Origin: CAYLNG01 sp964497855 | GTDB taxonomy: Bacteria > Verrucomicrobiota > Kiritimatiellia > SS1-B-03-39 > UBA6053 | NCBI GenBank assembly: GCA_964497855.1 | Contig: CAZCFM010000041.1 | Span: forward strand, 1 to 28,391 | DNA: 28,391 nucleotides | Direction of reading: 5' to 3' | In this document: positions 21,603 to 28,391 of the stretch, piece after piece | Layout of the letters: each line of letters begins with the position of its first letter | How positions within the stretch are numbered: the stretch's first letter is position 1 | The notes under the pieces: generated by a model | What the model was told of the DNA's origin: nothing | The model's input: the letters and a program-made list of their open reading frames with translations, nothing else | Database searches by the model: none | Program-made: the position numbers and the translations under genes

Positions 21603-23279
21603 TCACGCCTTTGTTTTCCATGAATCCTTGAGCGTGGCGGTGCGGTTGAACACTGGCGCTTCGGGGTTGCCATCCAGATCGGGCGTGAAATAGCCGACAC
21701 GTTCGAACTGCAGCGGGGTCTCCGCCGGAATTCCGCAGGCCGAGGGCTCCACATACCCGGTCACGCTGCGCAGCGACTCGGGATTGAGGAATTCGCGGAA
21801 GTCGCGGCCTTCTTCGCCATCGGGCGATTCCACTGTGAACAGCCGGTCATACAGCCTGAATTCGGCAGGCACGGCGTGCTTGACGCTGACCCAGTGAATG
21901 GTGCCCTTGATTTTTCGCCCGTCCGGCGTTCCGCCGCCCCGCGACTCCGGGTCCCAGGTGCAGTGCAGCTCCGTGATCTGCCCTTCCGCATCTTTGACGA
22001 TCTCCGTGCAGGTGATGTAACAGGCGGCCCGCAAGCGTACTTCGCGTCCGACGCTGAGACGGAAAAAGTTTTTCGGAGCATCCTCCATGAAGTCGTCCCG
22101 GTCGATCCAGAGTTCCCGCGAAAAGGGAATCATCCGCGTGCCCGCGCCGGGAGCCTCGGGATTGTTCACCGCCTCGAAACATTCCTCCGCCCCTTCCGGA
22201 TAGTTGGTGATGACCACCTTGAGCGGATTCAAGACGGCCATGCGCCGCTGGGCCACCAGATTCAAATCCTCGCGCAGGCAAAACTCGAGCAGGGCCATGT
22301 CGGTCAGGCTGTTGAACTTGGTCAATCCCACGCGTTCGCAGAACTGGCGGATCGCGCGGGGCGTGTAGCCGCGGCGGCGCATCCCGCGCAGCGTGGGCAT
22401 GCGCGGATCGTCCCATCCGGCCACCAGGTCCTCCTGCACGAGCTGCAGGAGTTTGCGTTTGCTCATGACCGTGTAGGTGAGGTTCAAGCGGGCAAATTCG
22501 GTCTGCCGCGGCAAAGGACGCGCGAGGCTGTCGACGTTTTCGAGGATCCAGTCGTAGAGCGGGCGATGGACCTCGAATTCCAGCGTGCAGAGCGAGTGGG
22601 TGATGCCTTCGAAGGCATCTTCGAGGCAGTGGGAATAGTCGTAGCTCGGGTACATGCACCACGTGTCGCCGGTGCGGTGATGGTGGGCGTGGCGGATGCG
22701 GTAGAACACGGGGTCGCGCATGTGCAGGTTGGGGCTGGACATGTCGATGCGTCCGCGCAGGACGTAGCTGCCGTCCGGGAACTCGCCGGCCTTCATGCGC
22801 GCGAAGAGGTCCAGGTTTTCCTCGACGGAGCGTCGACGTCCGGGACTTTCCAGGCCGGGACGCGTGGGCACGCCGCGATAGTCTTTGAATTCGTCAGGCG
22901 TGAGGGTGCAGACGTAGGCGAGTCCCTTGCGGATCAACTCGATGGCGATGTCGTACATGCGATCAAAATAGTCGGAGGCATATTTGGCGTCACCCGCCCA
23001 CTGGAAACCCAGCCAGCGCACATCGTCGGCGATGGCGTCGACGTACTCCTGGTCCTCCTTGACGGGGTTGGTGTCGTCGTAGCGGAGGTTGCAACTGCCG
23101 TTGTAGTCGCGGGCGATGCCGAAGTTGAGACAGATGGACTTGGCGTGTCCGATGTGAAGATAGCCGTTGGGTTCGGGCGGGAATCGGGTGCGGACGTTGG
23201 CGTGAAGACCGGACGCGAGGTCGGCGTCGATCATGTCGCGGATAAAATTGCCGGGTTTGGAATCAGCGGGTTCGTTCAT
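21603..23279 (-). CDS. glnS: Glutaminyl-tRNA synthetase
   Basis: A 558-residue class I synthetase that charges tRNA-Gln with glutamine in the cytoplasm. The HIGH motif is HIGH at residues 42-45 (PPEPNGYLHIGHAKS) and the KMSKS counterpart is VMSKR (271-275). RDDFMEDAPKNFFRLSVGREVRLR and the C-terminal two-barrel anticodon-binding region (SVKHAVPAEFRLYDRLFT, FERVGYFTPD) are typical GlnRS. Its presence implies direct glutaminylation; I cannot say whether the amidotransferase route also exists. It starts 6 bp after the gltX stop, so the two are an operon. rnpB follows downstream with its own promoter. Confidence 0.97.
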   Translation of the reverse strand: MNEPADSKPGNFIRDMIDADLASGLHANVRTRFPPEPNGYLHIGHAKSICLNFGIARDYNGSCNLRYDDTNPVKEDQEYVDAIADDVRWLGFQWAGDAKYASDYFDRMYDIAIELIRKGLAYVCTLTPDEFKDYRGVPTRPGLESPGRRRSVEENLDLFARMKAGEFPDGSYVLRGRIDMSSPNLHMRDPVFYRIRHAHHHRTGDTWCMYPSYDYSHCLEDAFEGITHSLCTLEFEVHRPLYDWILENVDSLARPLPRQTEFARLNLTYTVMSKRKLLQLVQEDLVAGWDDPRMPTLRGMRRRGYTPRAIRQFCERVGLTKFNSLTDMALLEFCLREDLNLVAQRRMAVLNPLKVVITNYPEGAEECFEAVNNPEAPGAGTRMIPFSRELWIDRDDFMEDAPKNFFRLSVGREVRLRAACYITCTEIVKDAEGQITELHCTWDPESRGGGTPDGRKIKGTIHWVSVKHAVPAEFRLYDRLFTVESPDGEEGRDFREFLNPESLRSVTGYVEPSACGIPAETPLQFERVGYFTPDLDGNPEAPVFNRTATLKDSWKTKA

Positions 23280-23285
23280 GGAAGT

Positions 23286-24851
23286 TCAGGGGGAGGAAAG
23301 AAGGGAAAGGGTGATGCGGATGCGGCGGGCGTAGCTTTCGGCGGGAAGGAGTTGCAGCGTTTGTTGCAAATCGGGACCGCCGGCCTCGCCGGTGAGGGCC
23401 ACGCGCAGCGGCTGGTTGAGTTTGTTATCCTCCAGTTCGAGACACGTGCAGACTTCTTCGCGGGCGCCGCCCAGCGTCATGCCCGCCTCGAGATGGGCGC
23501 AGATGCGCTCGAGGGCGTCGCGCTGCCAGGCTTTGCCCAAGGCGCGTTTGAGGGCTTCGGGCGAGCGCTCGAAGTCTTCGTCCGCGAAATAACGCCAGGA
23601 GAACACATCCGCGTAGGTGTGCAGACGCGGGCGCATGAGGCGGGCGATGCCGGTCCAGGTTTCGACGGACAGATTCGCGCCCCAGGGTTGTCGGGCGAGC
23701 AGCTCGCGGACATCGGAGAGGTAGAGCGTCTCGGGAAGGTCCTGCAGATAACGTCCATTAAGATTGGCCAGTTTCTGCAAATCCATTTGCGCGGGACTGC
23801 GCTGAACGCGCTCCAGCGAAAATGCGGCGATCAAGTCGTCGCGGGTCATCTTTTCGCGCTCGTCGCCCGGCGACCAACCGAGCAGACTCAGGTAGTTGAA
23901 GAGGGCCTCCGGCAGGTAGCCCTTGTCGCGGAAATCGCCGACAAAGGCGTCGCCATCGCGTTTGGAATAGGGTTTGCCCTGGGCGTTGACGATCATGGGC
24001 AGGTGGGCGTATTCGGGGACCGAAGCTCCCAGCGCCAGGTAGAGGGCAATGTGTCGGAAGGTGTTTTCCACATGGTCGTCGCCGCGGATGATGTGGCTGA
24101 TTTTTTGCGCGATGTCGTCGCAGACGTTGGCGAGATGGAAGACCGGGAAACCGTCGCCGCGCACGATCACCAGGTCCTTCATGGAGTCGAGCGGCTTGGC
24201 GAGTTCGCCCTTGACCCGGTCCTGGAACACGATTTCGCGGCGGGTGAAACGCAGCAGCGTTGCTTCGGTGGTTTCGAATTCGGGCAGTCCGCCTTCGAAG
24301 CGGAACAGGACCGTTCCAGCGGCGTTGAGGACTTCCACACCGGCCATGCCCGCCAGACAGGAACCTCCAGGATCGGGGTTGCCCTTGCGGCTGACGCCGA
24401 CGTACTGGATGCCGGTGGCATCGATGCGGAATCGTTCGCCCGGCGTCAGCGGCAGTTCAACGCGGCCCACGTCGCGGACAAAGCCCCCGAGCAGAGCGGG
24501 GTCGCTGGGAATGCGGAAATAGAGGGCGGGGGCTTCGTCGGGGCTGCGGGCGAAGGCGTAGGCGTGGCCGGCGGCGCGCAGGGCCTCGGCGGCGGCGCGG
24601 TGCTCGTCCAAACGTGTGGACTGGAACAGGGGCTCCTCGTCCGGGCGCAGTTCCATCCAGTCCAGGACCTCCATCAATTTCTCCACGGCCTCGGGCGTGC
24701 TGCGTTCGCGGTCGGTATCCTCCACGCGCAGCAGGAAACGACCGCCTTGCGAACGGGCGAAGAGGTAGTTGAAAATCGCGGCACGGATGTTGCCGATATG
24801 GACTTGGCCGGTGGGAGACGGCGCGAAACGAACACGGACGGGAGATGACAT
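23286..24851 (-). CDS. gltX: Glutamyl-tRNA synthetase with an internal insertion
   Basis: A 521-residue class I synthetase that charges tRNA-Glu. The HIGH motif is HIGN (18-21, PSPTGQVHIGN). The KMSKS counterpart is YSKRD (~295-299), followed by GDFRDKGYLPEALFNYLSLLGW, as usual in GluRS. Between YFRIPSD (~111-117) and IVFQDRVKGELAKPLDSMKDLVI (~207 on) are about 85 residues without counterpart in standard GluRS (usually a few residues join these segments). This accounts for the extra length. No zinc-binding Cys cluster is seen. AAGGA seven bases before the ATG supports the start. It leads a two-gene operon with glnS and is divergent from the TIM-barrel gene. Confidence 0.95.
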   Translation of the reverse strand: MSSPVRVRFAPSPTGQVHIGNIRAAIFNYLFARSQGGRFLLRVEDTDRERSTPEAVEKLMEVLDWMELRPDEEPLFQSTRLDEHRAAAEALRAAGHAYAFARSPDEAPALYFRIPSDPALLGGFVRDVGRVELPLTPGERFRIDATGIQYVGVSRKGNPDPGGSCLAGMAGVEVLNAAGTVLFRFEGGLPEFETTEATLLRFTRREIVFQDRVKGELAKPLDSMKDLVIVRGDGFPVFHLANVCDDIAQKISHIIRGDDHVENTFRHIALYLALGASVPEYAHLPMIVNAQGKPYSKRDGDAFVGDFRDKGYLPEALFNYLSLLGWSPGDEREKMTRDDLIAAFSLERVQRSPAQMDLQKLANLNGRYLQDLPETLYLSDVRELLARQPWGANLSVETWTGIARLMRPRLHTYADVFSWRYFADEDFERSPEALKRALGKAWQRDALERICAHLEAGMTLGGAREEVCTCLELEDNKLNQPLRVALTGEAGGPDLQQTLQLLPAESYARRIRITLSLLSSP

Positions 24852-24968
24852 GCAGGTTCCTTGTCAGAAAAAAAGCGCCATTCAACCCAAAAGGCGAAAC
24901 AGAACACGCGGGAACTCTTTTCGCTGAAAACGTTTGCGCGAATCCAAAGATTGTTCTACATCCATCAA

Positions 24969-25943
24969 ATGGATTTTGCCCTCACAACCCGTTGGAACGC
25001 CGCCCGACATGCGTCGGGAGAAAGCATGATCGAAGAAATTCTCCAGTTGGGCATCCGCCATCTGGAGCTGGGCTATGACACCCGCGTCGATCTGCTCCCC
25101 GGCATTGAGGCCATGCACGAGCAGGGCGCCGTGGTCATCAACAGCGTCCACAATTATTGCCCGGTGCCGCTGGGAGCGCTCAAAGGACATCCGGAACTCT
25201 GGACCTTTTGCGACCTCGACCGCCGCGGCCACGAACTCGCGGTGCAACACACCCTCCGCAGCCTCGAATTCGCCGCCGGCATCGGCGCGAAAATCGTCGT
25301 CATCCATTGTGGCTACGTCGATTTCCGTCGCGTTTCCACCCGCGACCTCTTGGAACTGGTGCAGTTCAACCAGCGCAATTCCGCCCGCTACGAACGCGCT
25401 TTCAACAAGCTGATGAAGGCCCGCGACAAACGCGCGGACAAACATTTCCAGCAGCTCTGCCGGGCCATGGATGTCCTGCTCCCGCAGGCGGAGGCCCTGG
25501 GCGTGCAGCTCGGACTTGAAAATCTGCCAACCTACGAGGCCATGCCCAACGAGGGCGAAATGGATGTCCTCCTGCAACGCTACCCCTCGCCGTCCCTCAA
25601 GTACTGGCACGACCTCGGCCACGCCCAAATTCGCGAAAACCTCGGCCTGATTTCCCACGAGCGCTGGCTGGCCAAACTCGCCCCCGCCCTCGGCGGCATG
25701 CACATCCACGACGTCGCCCACCTGATCCAGGACCACGTCATGCCCCCCGTCGGCGACCTCGGCCTCGCCCGTTTCCGTCCCTTCGCCGTCCCCGGCATCC
25801 CCCTCGTGCTGGAGCCCTCCAGCCGCGCCACCCCCGAAGACGTGGCCCTCGGACTCGCCTGGATGAAACACTGGTGGGACGACGCGCCGGAACCCGAGCC
25901 GATCGCCCCCCCTTCCCCGCCCCCCGGAACTCCCGCAACATGA
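24969..25943 (+). CDS. TIM-barrel sugar isomerase/epimerase-like protein
   Basis: A 324-residue protein of the xylose-isomerase-like/AP-endonuclease-2 barrel superfamily. Likely metal ligands sit at the ends of strands: Glu184 (GLENLPTYE), Asp215 and His218 (YWHDLGHAQ), His245/His247 (GMHIHDVAH), and Glu285 (LVLEPSS). VVIHCGYVDF is another typical strand. Members isomerise or epimerise sugars, or act on inositols; the substrate here is unknown. I take the ATG at 24969 because the barrel begins there (MDFALTTRWN); an upstream TTG would overlap the gltX leader and add residues with no family match. Its TGA overlaps the next gene as ATGA. The C-terminal tail is Pro-rich. Confidence 0.82.
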   Translation: MDFALTTRWNAARHASGESMIEEILQLGIRHLELGYDTRVDLLPGIEAMHEQGAVVINSVHNYCPVPLGALKGHPELWTFCDLDRRGHELAVQHTLRSLEFAAGIGAKIVVIHCGYVDFRRVSTRDLLELVQFNQRNSARYERAFNKLMKARDKRADKHFQQLCRAMDVLLPQAEALGVQLGLENLPTYEAMPNEGEMDVLLQRYPSPSLKYWHDLGHAQIRENLGLISHERWLAKLAPALGGMHIHDVAHLIQDHVMPPVGDLGLARFRPFAVPGIPLVLEPSSRATPEDVALGLAWMKHWWDDAPEPEPIAPPSPPPGTPAT

Positions 25944-26863
25944 AACGCATCCTGATCACCGGTGCCAACGGTTTCGTCGGCAAACACGCCGTCCGCGAAT
26001 TTAAACAACACGGCTACGAAGTCTTCGAAGGCCTCGGCCCGAGCGGACATCCCGCCCACCCCCATCAGGTGCCTTTCAATCTTCTCCATTACGAGATCAT
26101 CCGCTTTCTGGTGGATCAGATCCGCCCCGACTGCTGCCTCCACCTCGCCGGTCAGGCCCACATCCCCTTCTGCCGCGAGGATCCGGTCACCGCCAACGAC
26201 CTGAACGTCACCGGCACCGTCCGCCTGCTGGAGGCCTTCCGCCGCCATCGCCCCGAGGCCAGAGTCGTGATCGTCACCTCCGCCGAAGTCTACGGCCAAG
26301 TGCCCTCCGGTCACCTCGTGAGCGAAAAAGATCCGCTCACCCCCACCACTCTCTACGGCATCACCAAACAGGCGGCCGACGAAGCGTCGCTGGCCTTCGC
26401 CACCCAACTGGGCCTGAATGTGATGACCGCCCGCCCCTGGAACCACATCGGCCCCGGACAGCACCCACGTTTCGTCGCCTCCGCCTTCGCGCGGCAGTTT
26501 GCCGACTTCGTCAAGGGCGCTCCCGCCCAGATGCGCACCGGCAACCTCGACAGCCGCCGCGACTTCACCGACGTGCGCGACATTGTGCGCGGCTACCGCC
26601 TGCTCGTCGAACACGGCGAGCCAGGCCAGGCCTACAACCTCGCCTCCAGCCGCCTCCGCCCGGTGCGCGACCTCATCGAGGGCTTTTCCGACATCACGGG
26701 CGTACGCCCCCGCCTCGAAACCGACCCCGCCCTCTACCGCCCCACCGATGCCAGCCCCCATCTCGACACGCAGAAAATCGCCGCCGCCTGCGGTTGGAAA
26801 GCGGAAATCCCCCTCGAGCAGTCGCTGCGCGACATCCTGGGCGAGTTGGTCTCGCCCGCCTGA
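25940..26863 (+). CDS. GDP-6-deoxy-4-keto-hexose reductase-like SDR
   Basis: A 307-residue extended short-chain dehydrogenase. It has the NAD(P) motif GANGFVG (8-14), the catalytic Ser in VTSAEVYG (~114), and Tyr139 and Lys143 in YGITK. The segments ARPWNHIGPGQ and GNLDSRRDFTDVRDIVRGY closely follow GDP-4-dehydro-6-deoxy-D-mannose reductase (RMD), which makes GDP-D-rhamnose. Related dTDP or UDP sugar epimerases are alternatives. The ATG at 25940 overlaps the preceding stop as ATGA, which fixes the start. It is the middle gene of a three-gene operon. Precursor-making GMD is not in the window, but a nucleotide-sugar role fits the polysaccharide exporter genes seen 20 kb away. Confidence 0.85.
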   Translation: MKRILITGANGFVGKHAVREFKQHGYEVFEGLGPSGHPAHPHQVPFNLLHYEIIRFLVDQIRPDCCLHLAGQAHIPFCREDPVTANDLNVTGTVRLLEAFRRHRPEARVVIVTSAEVYGQVPSGHLVSEKDPLTPTTLYGITKQAADEASLAFATQLGLNVMTARPWNHIGPGQHPRFVASAFARQFADFVKGAPAQMRTGNLDSRRDFTDVRDIVRGYRLLVEHGEPGQAYNLASSRLRPVRDLIEGFSDITGVRPRLETDPALYRPTDASPHLDTQKIAAACGWKAEIPLEQSLRDILGELVSPA

Positions 26864-26865
26864 TC

Positions 26866-27621
26866 ATGTCCGATGAACTAACCAGCCTTCCCCATTCTCA
26901 TACCCCGCGACTGGACGCCTGGCGACTGCGGGTCACACGGCGTTTCAGCGGGAAAGTACGGATTGTTCTCACCCGCAACCGCCGCTCCATGGTCAGCATT
27001 CGCCGTCTCGCCGGCGGCAAAGTGGAGCTGCGCCTGCAAATGGGCTTCGAGGACGCCCCGGACTCGATCCTGGAGGACCTGGAGGAGGTCATCGACTTAA
27101 ACCGCAGCGCCGCCTGGAAACGGGTCTGTGCCCACGCCCGCACCATGTCGGTGGAGAAATACATCCCCTCCCCGACCCGGAACATCCGTCCGCACACGAA
27201 GGGACGCTGTTTCGACCTTCAGGATATCCTCGACGAGGTCAACGCCGAGTTTTTCCGCGCCGAACTTGAGGCCCGCATCACCTGGTCCAGCCTCAAGCCC
27301 GCGCGGAAGGGCCGTCGCCGCAGCCGGAGCCTCCAGTTCGGCGTGTGGGACGAAACCCGCCGACTGATCCGGGTGCATCCGGGACTCGACGACCCCAGCG
27401 TGCCCCGCGCCTTCATGCGCTACCTCGTGTACCACGAGTTGTGCCACGCGGCGGCGCCGCCGAAAGCCGGCGAAAACGGACTCCGCCGCATTCATCATCC
27501 TCAGTTCCGCGAACTGGAGCACCGTTTCCCCAAGTGGCAGGAGATGGAGAAACTCGGCAAAGTCCTCTTCGAGCGCATCACCAGCGAGCGCCAGATCCCG
27601 ACACGAAGCACCAAACGATGA
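26866..27621 (+). CDS. SprT-like zinc metalloprotease domain protein
   Basis: A 251-residue basic protein. Residues ~120-225 form a SprT-like domain: the zinc-binding HELCH (190-194), a nearby His as likely third ligand (RIHHPQF, ~210-211), and a preceding LDEVNAEFFRAELEARITWS helix-strand that is typical of SprT/Spartan-like proteins. The N-terminal ~110 residues carry a basic strand-rich segment (KVRIVLTRNRRSMVSIRRL) with no family I recognise. Function is not established for bacterial members; DNA-linked protein processing is known only for eukaryotic Spartan. The ATG lies 2 bp past the epimerase stop, so co-translation is likely. A longer upstream frame is rejected because it runs inside the epimerase gene. 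Confidence 0.85.
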   Translation: MSDELTSLPHSHTPRLDAWRLRVTRRFSGKVRIVLTRNRRSMVSIRRLAGGKVELRLQMGFEDAPDSILEDLEEVIDLNRSAAWKRVCAHARTMSVEKYIPSPTRNIRPHTKGRCFDLQDILDEVNAEFFRAELEARITWSSLKPARKGRRRSRSLQFGVWDETRRLIRVHPGLDDPSVPRAFMRYLVYHELCHAAAPPKAGENGLRRIHHPQFRELEHRFPKWQEMEKLGKVLFERITSERQIPTRSTKR

Positions 27622-27636
27622 CGCGACATCCAAACA

Positions 27637-28062
27637 TCAAGGCGGGCCACCCGTCCGCCGAATGTCGTTGAAGGAATCAATCCTTACGTTCCCCGAATAC
27701 TGCCCCAAGTGACCATCGCCCTTGGGATCGTGAGTGAACAGCGCTAAAACGCTGACATAGCTTCCGTTGAAGCGGGCCAAGTCATTTGCCATTTCGGCAG
27801 GAAAGTCGAACCAAAGGGCATTCTGGGGTATAAACGCCTCTTTGTGTTCACGCGAGAGGTACAGGGCATTCCCCTCGAAAGCCAAATTCAAAAAACCCGC
27901 GGTGCTGACGCGATGCCCATGGAACATGCGCGGGTTCGCGATGAGTTCGACCATCGAAACCGGCGACAAGGCCGCAGGATCATACACATCCTGAAGTTCA
28001 GCCTGTCGGCCACACCCGGCGAATGAAACAAGCAACAAAAGGGCAATACCTGGTTTTATCAT
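27637..28062 (-). CDS. Small predicted lipoprotein of unknown function
   Basis: A 141-residue protein with a lipoprotein signal: MIKPGIALLLLVSFAGC, lipidated Cys at 17. The mature part has VSMVELIANPRMFHGHRV, STAGFLNLAFEGNALYL, NALWFDFP and a final GHLGQYSGNVRIDSFNDI. I recognise this pattern from a family of uncharacterised bacterial proteins, built as a small beta-barrel with no catalytic motif visible. The ATG at 28062 is chosen because it begins the signal peptide; AGGA lies about nine bases upstream. The frame stays open farther upstream but that part shows no conserved features and runs through hairpin repeats. It is convergent with the SprT-like gene across 15 bp. Confidence 0.82.
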   Translation of the reverse strand: MIKPGIALLLLVSFAGCGRQAELQDVYDPAALSPVSMVELIANPRMFHGHRVSTAGFLNLAFEGNALYLSREHKEAFIPQNALWFDFPAEMANDLARFNGSYVSVLALFTHDPKGDGHLGQYSGNVRIDSFNDIRRTGGPP

Positions 28063-28391
28063 GGTTCGTGGTCCTCGTGCGAAAACGCATATTACAGGGA
28101 GGGGGTAACAGGTGCAAGCCCAGACCTTTATTCCAAACTGGAAATGAAAATGCGTCGAGACTCTGATTCCTCCGTGTCCCCCAGACCTCAGTTTGACGAC
28201 CATACAGAGCGGTTTGTATCGCACGTTCAACTGTGCGTGCGGAAAGACATGCCGTGCGGGCCGAAGGTCCGCGCCGATACCAAGCCCAGTCCGTTTGCGG
28301 GCTGAAAGTCCGCGAACGGGCTGGGTCACGAAACAGAACAAAGGTCGCGGGCTGAAAGTCCGCACAAATCACACGTGCCTGTGGCCGGGGA
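28063..28391. other. Non-coding right end, rich in hairpins
   Basis: About 330 bp to the window edge without a believable gene. It should hold the promoter of the leftward lipoprotein gene, but I see no clear -35/-10. A small hairpin GCAC-N8-GTGC lies at 28221-28236. Three related hairpin repeats fill 28256-28363. Confidence 0.55.
28256..28363 (+). repeat. Three copies of a GAA-loop hairpin repeat
   Basis: Copies: GCGGGCCGAAGGTCCGC (28256-28272) and GCGGGCTGAAAGTCCGC twice (28297-28313, 28347-28363). Each folds into a 7-bp stem with a GAA loop and a G-U pair at the same place. The inner pair is C-G in copy 1 and U-A in copies 2 and 3, a compensatory change. The middle copy is the tip of a 19-bp stem (28285-28303 with 28307-28325): 16 Watson-Crick and three G-U pairs when read on the plus strand. 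Confidence 0.8.

Noticed and set aside
21876..24848. A 990-codon plus-strand open frame opposite glnS and gltX
   Set aside because: Shadow of two clear synthetase genes; no ribosome binding site or domain.

Overview
The window is a GC-rich bacterial chromosome segment, tightly packed and mostly in co-directional runs. It most likely comes from a member of the Verrucomicrobiota/PVC group. The clues are a PEP-CTERM surface protein, a XylR-type regulator (LacI-like sensor fused to an AraC helix-turn-helix), separate GluRS and GlnRS, a biotin-dependent Na+ decarboxylase cluster typical of fermentative or anaerobic life, and a GyrB carrying the long E. coli-type insertion. The phylum is inferred; no 16S gene is present. 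The sequence is from a draft assembly: a 100-N scaffold gap (4910-5009) is flanked by an identical 55-bp duplication.

Layout. 1-3.6 kb: a PEP-CTERM protein (-), a divergent XylR-like regulator (+), and a convergent AAA/DUF4143 ATPase (-). 3.7-13.4 kb: one long leftward run, gyrB-gyrA-gspK-gspL-gspM-wzm-wzt, with overlaps or very short spacers throughout. It joins DNA gyrase to a partial type II secretion-like assembly set and an O-antigen/polysaccharide ABC exporter. 13.6-14.0 kb: a lone receiver-domain protein (+), separated from gyrB by a promoter region with two identical dyads. 14.0-18.0 kb: a leftward run of a XRE-cupin regulator, then oadG-oadA-oadB, an oxaloacetate-decarboxylase-type sodium pump. 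18.1-19.8 kb: an accessory-looking stretch with a degenerate GT2-like protein, a non-coding segment with duplicated operator-like repeats, and a Phd/VapC toxin-antitoxin pair (+).

19.8-21.6 kb: a PatB/MalY-type C-S lyase (-), a nested heptad-based tandem repeat that contains the gene's start codon, and the RNase P RNA gene rnpB (-) with a good promoter. 21.6-24.9 kb: gltX-glnS (-). 25.0-27.6 kb: a rightward operon of a TIM-barrel sugar isomerase-like protein, a GDP-6-deoxy-hexulose reductase-like SDR and a SprT-like zinc protease. 27.6-28.4 kb: a small lipoprotein (-) and a non-coding end with three copies of a structured hairpin repeat, one inside a 19-bp stem.

Most genes are housekeeping. 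The non-routine items are the gap artefact, the gyrase/secretion/export operon, the hairpin repeat with a compensatory base-pair change, the nested heptad repeat, the duplicated toxin-antitoxin operators, the GT2-like protein without its acidic motif, and the large insertion in GluRS. I see no clear wholly new multi-gene system.
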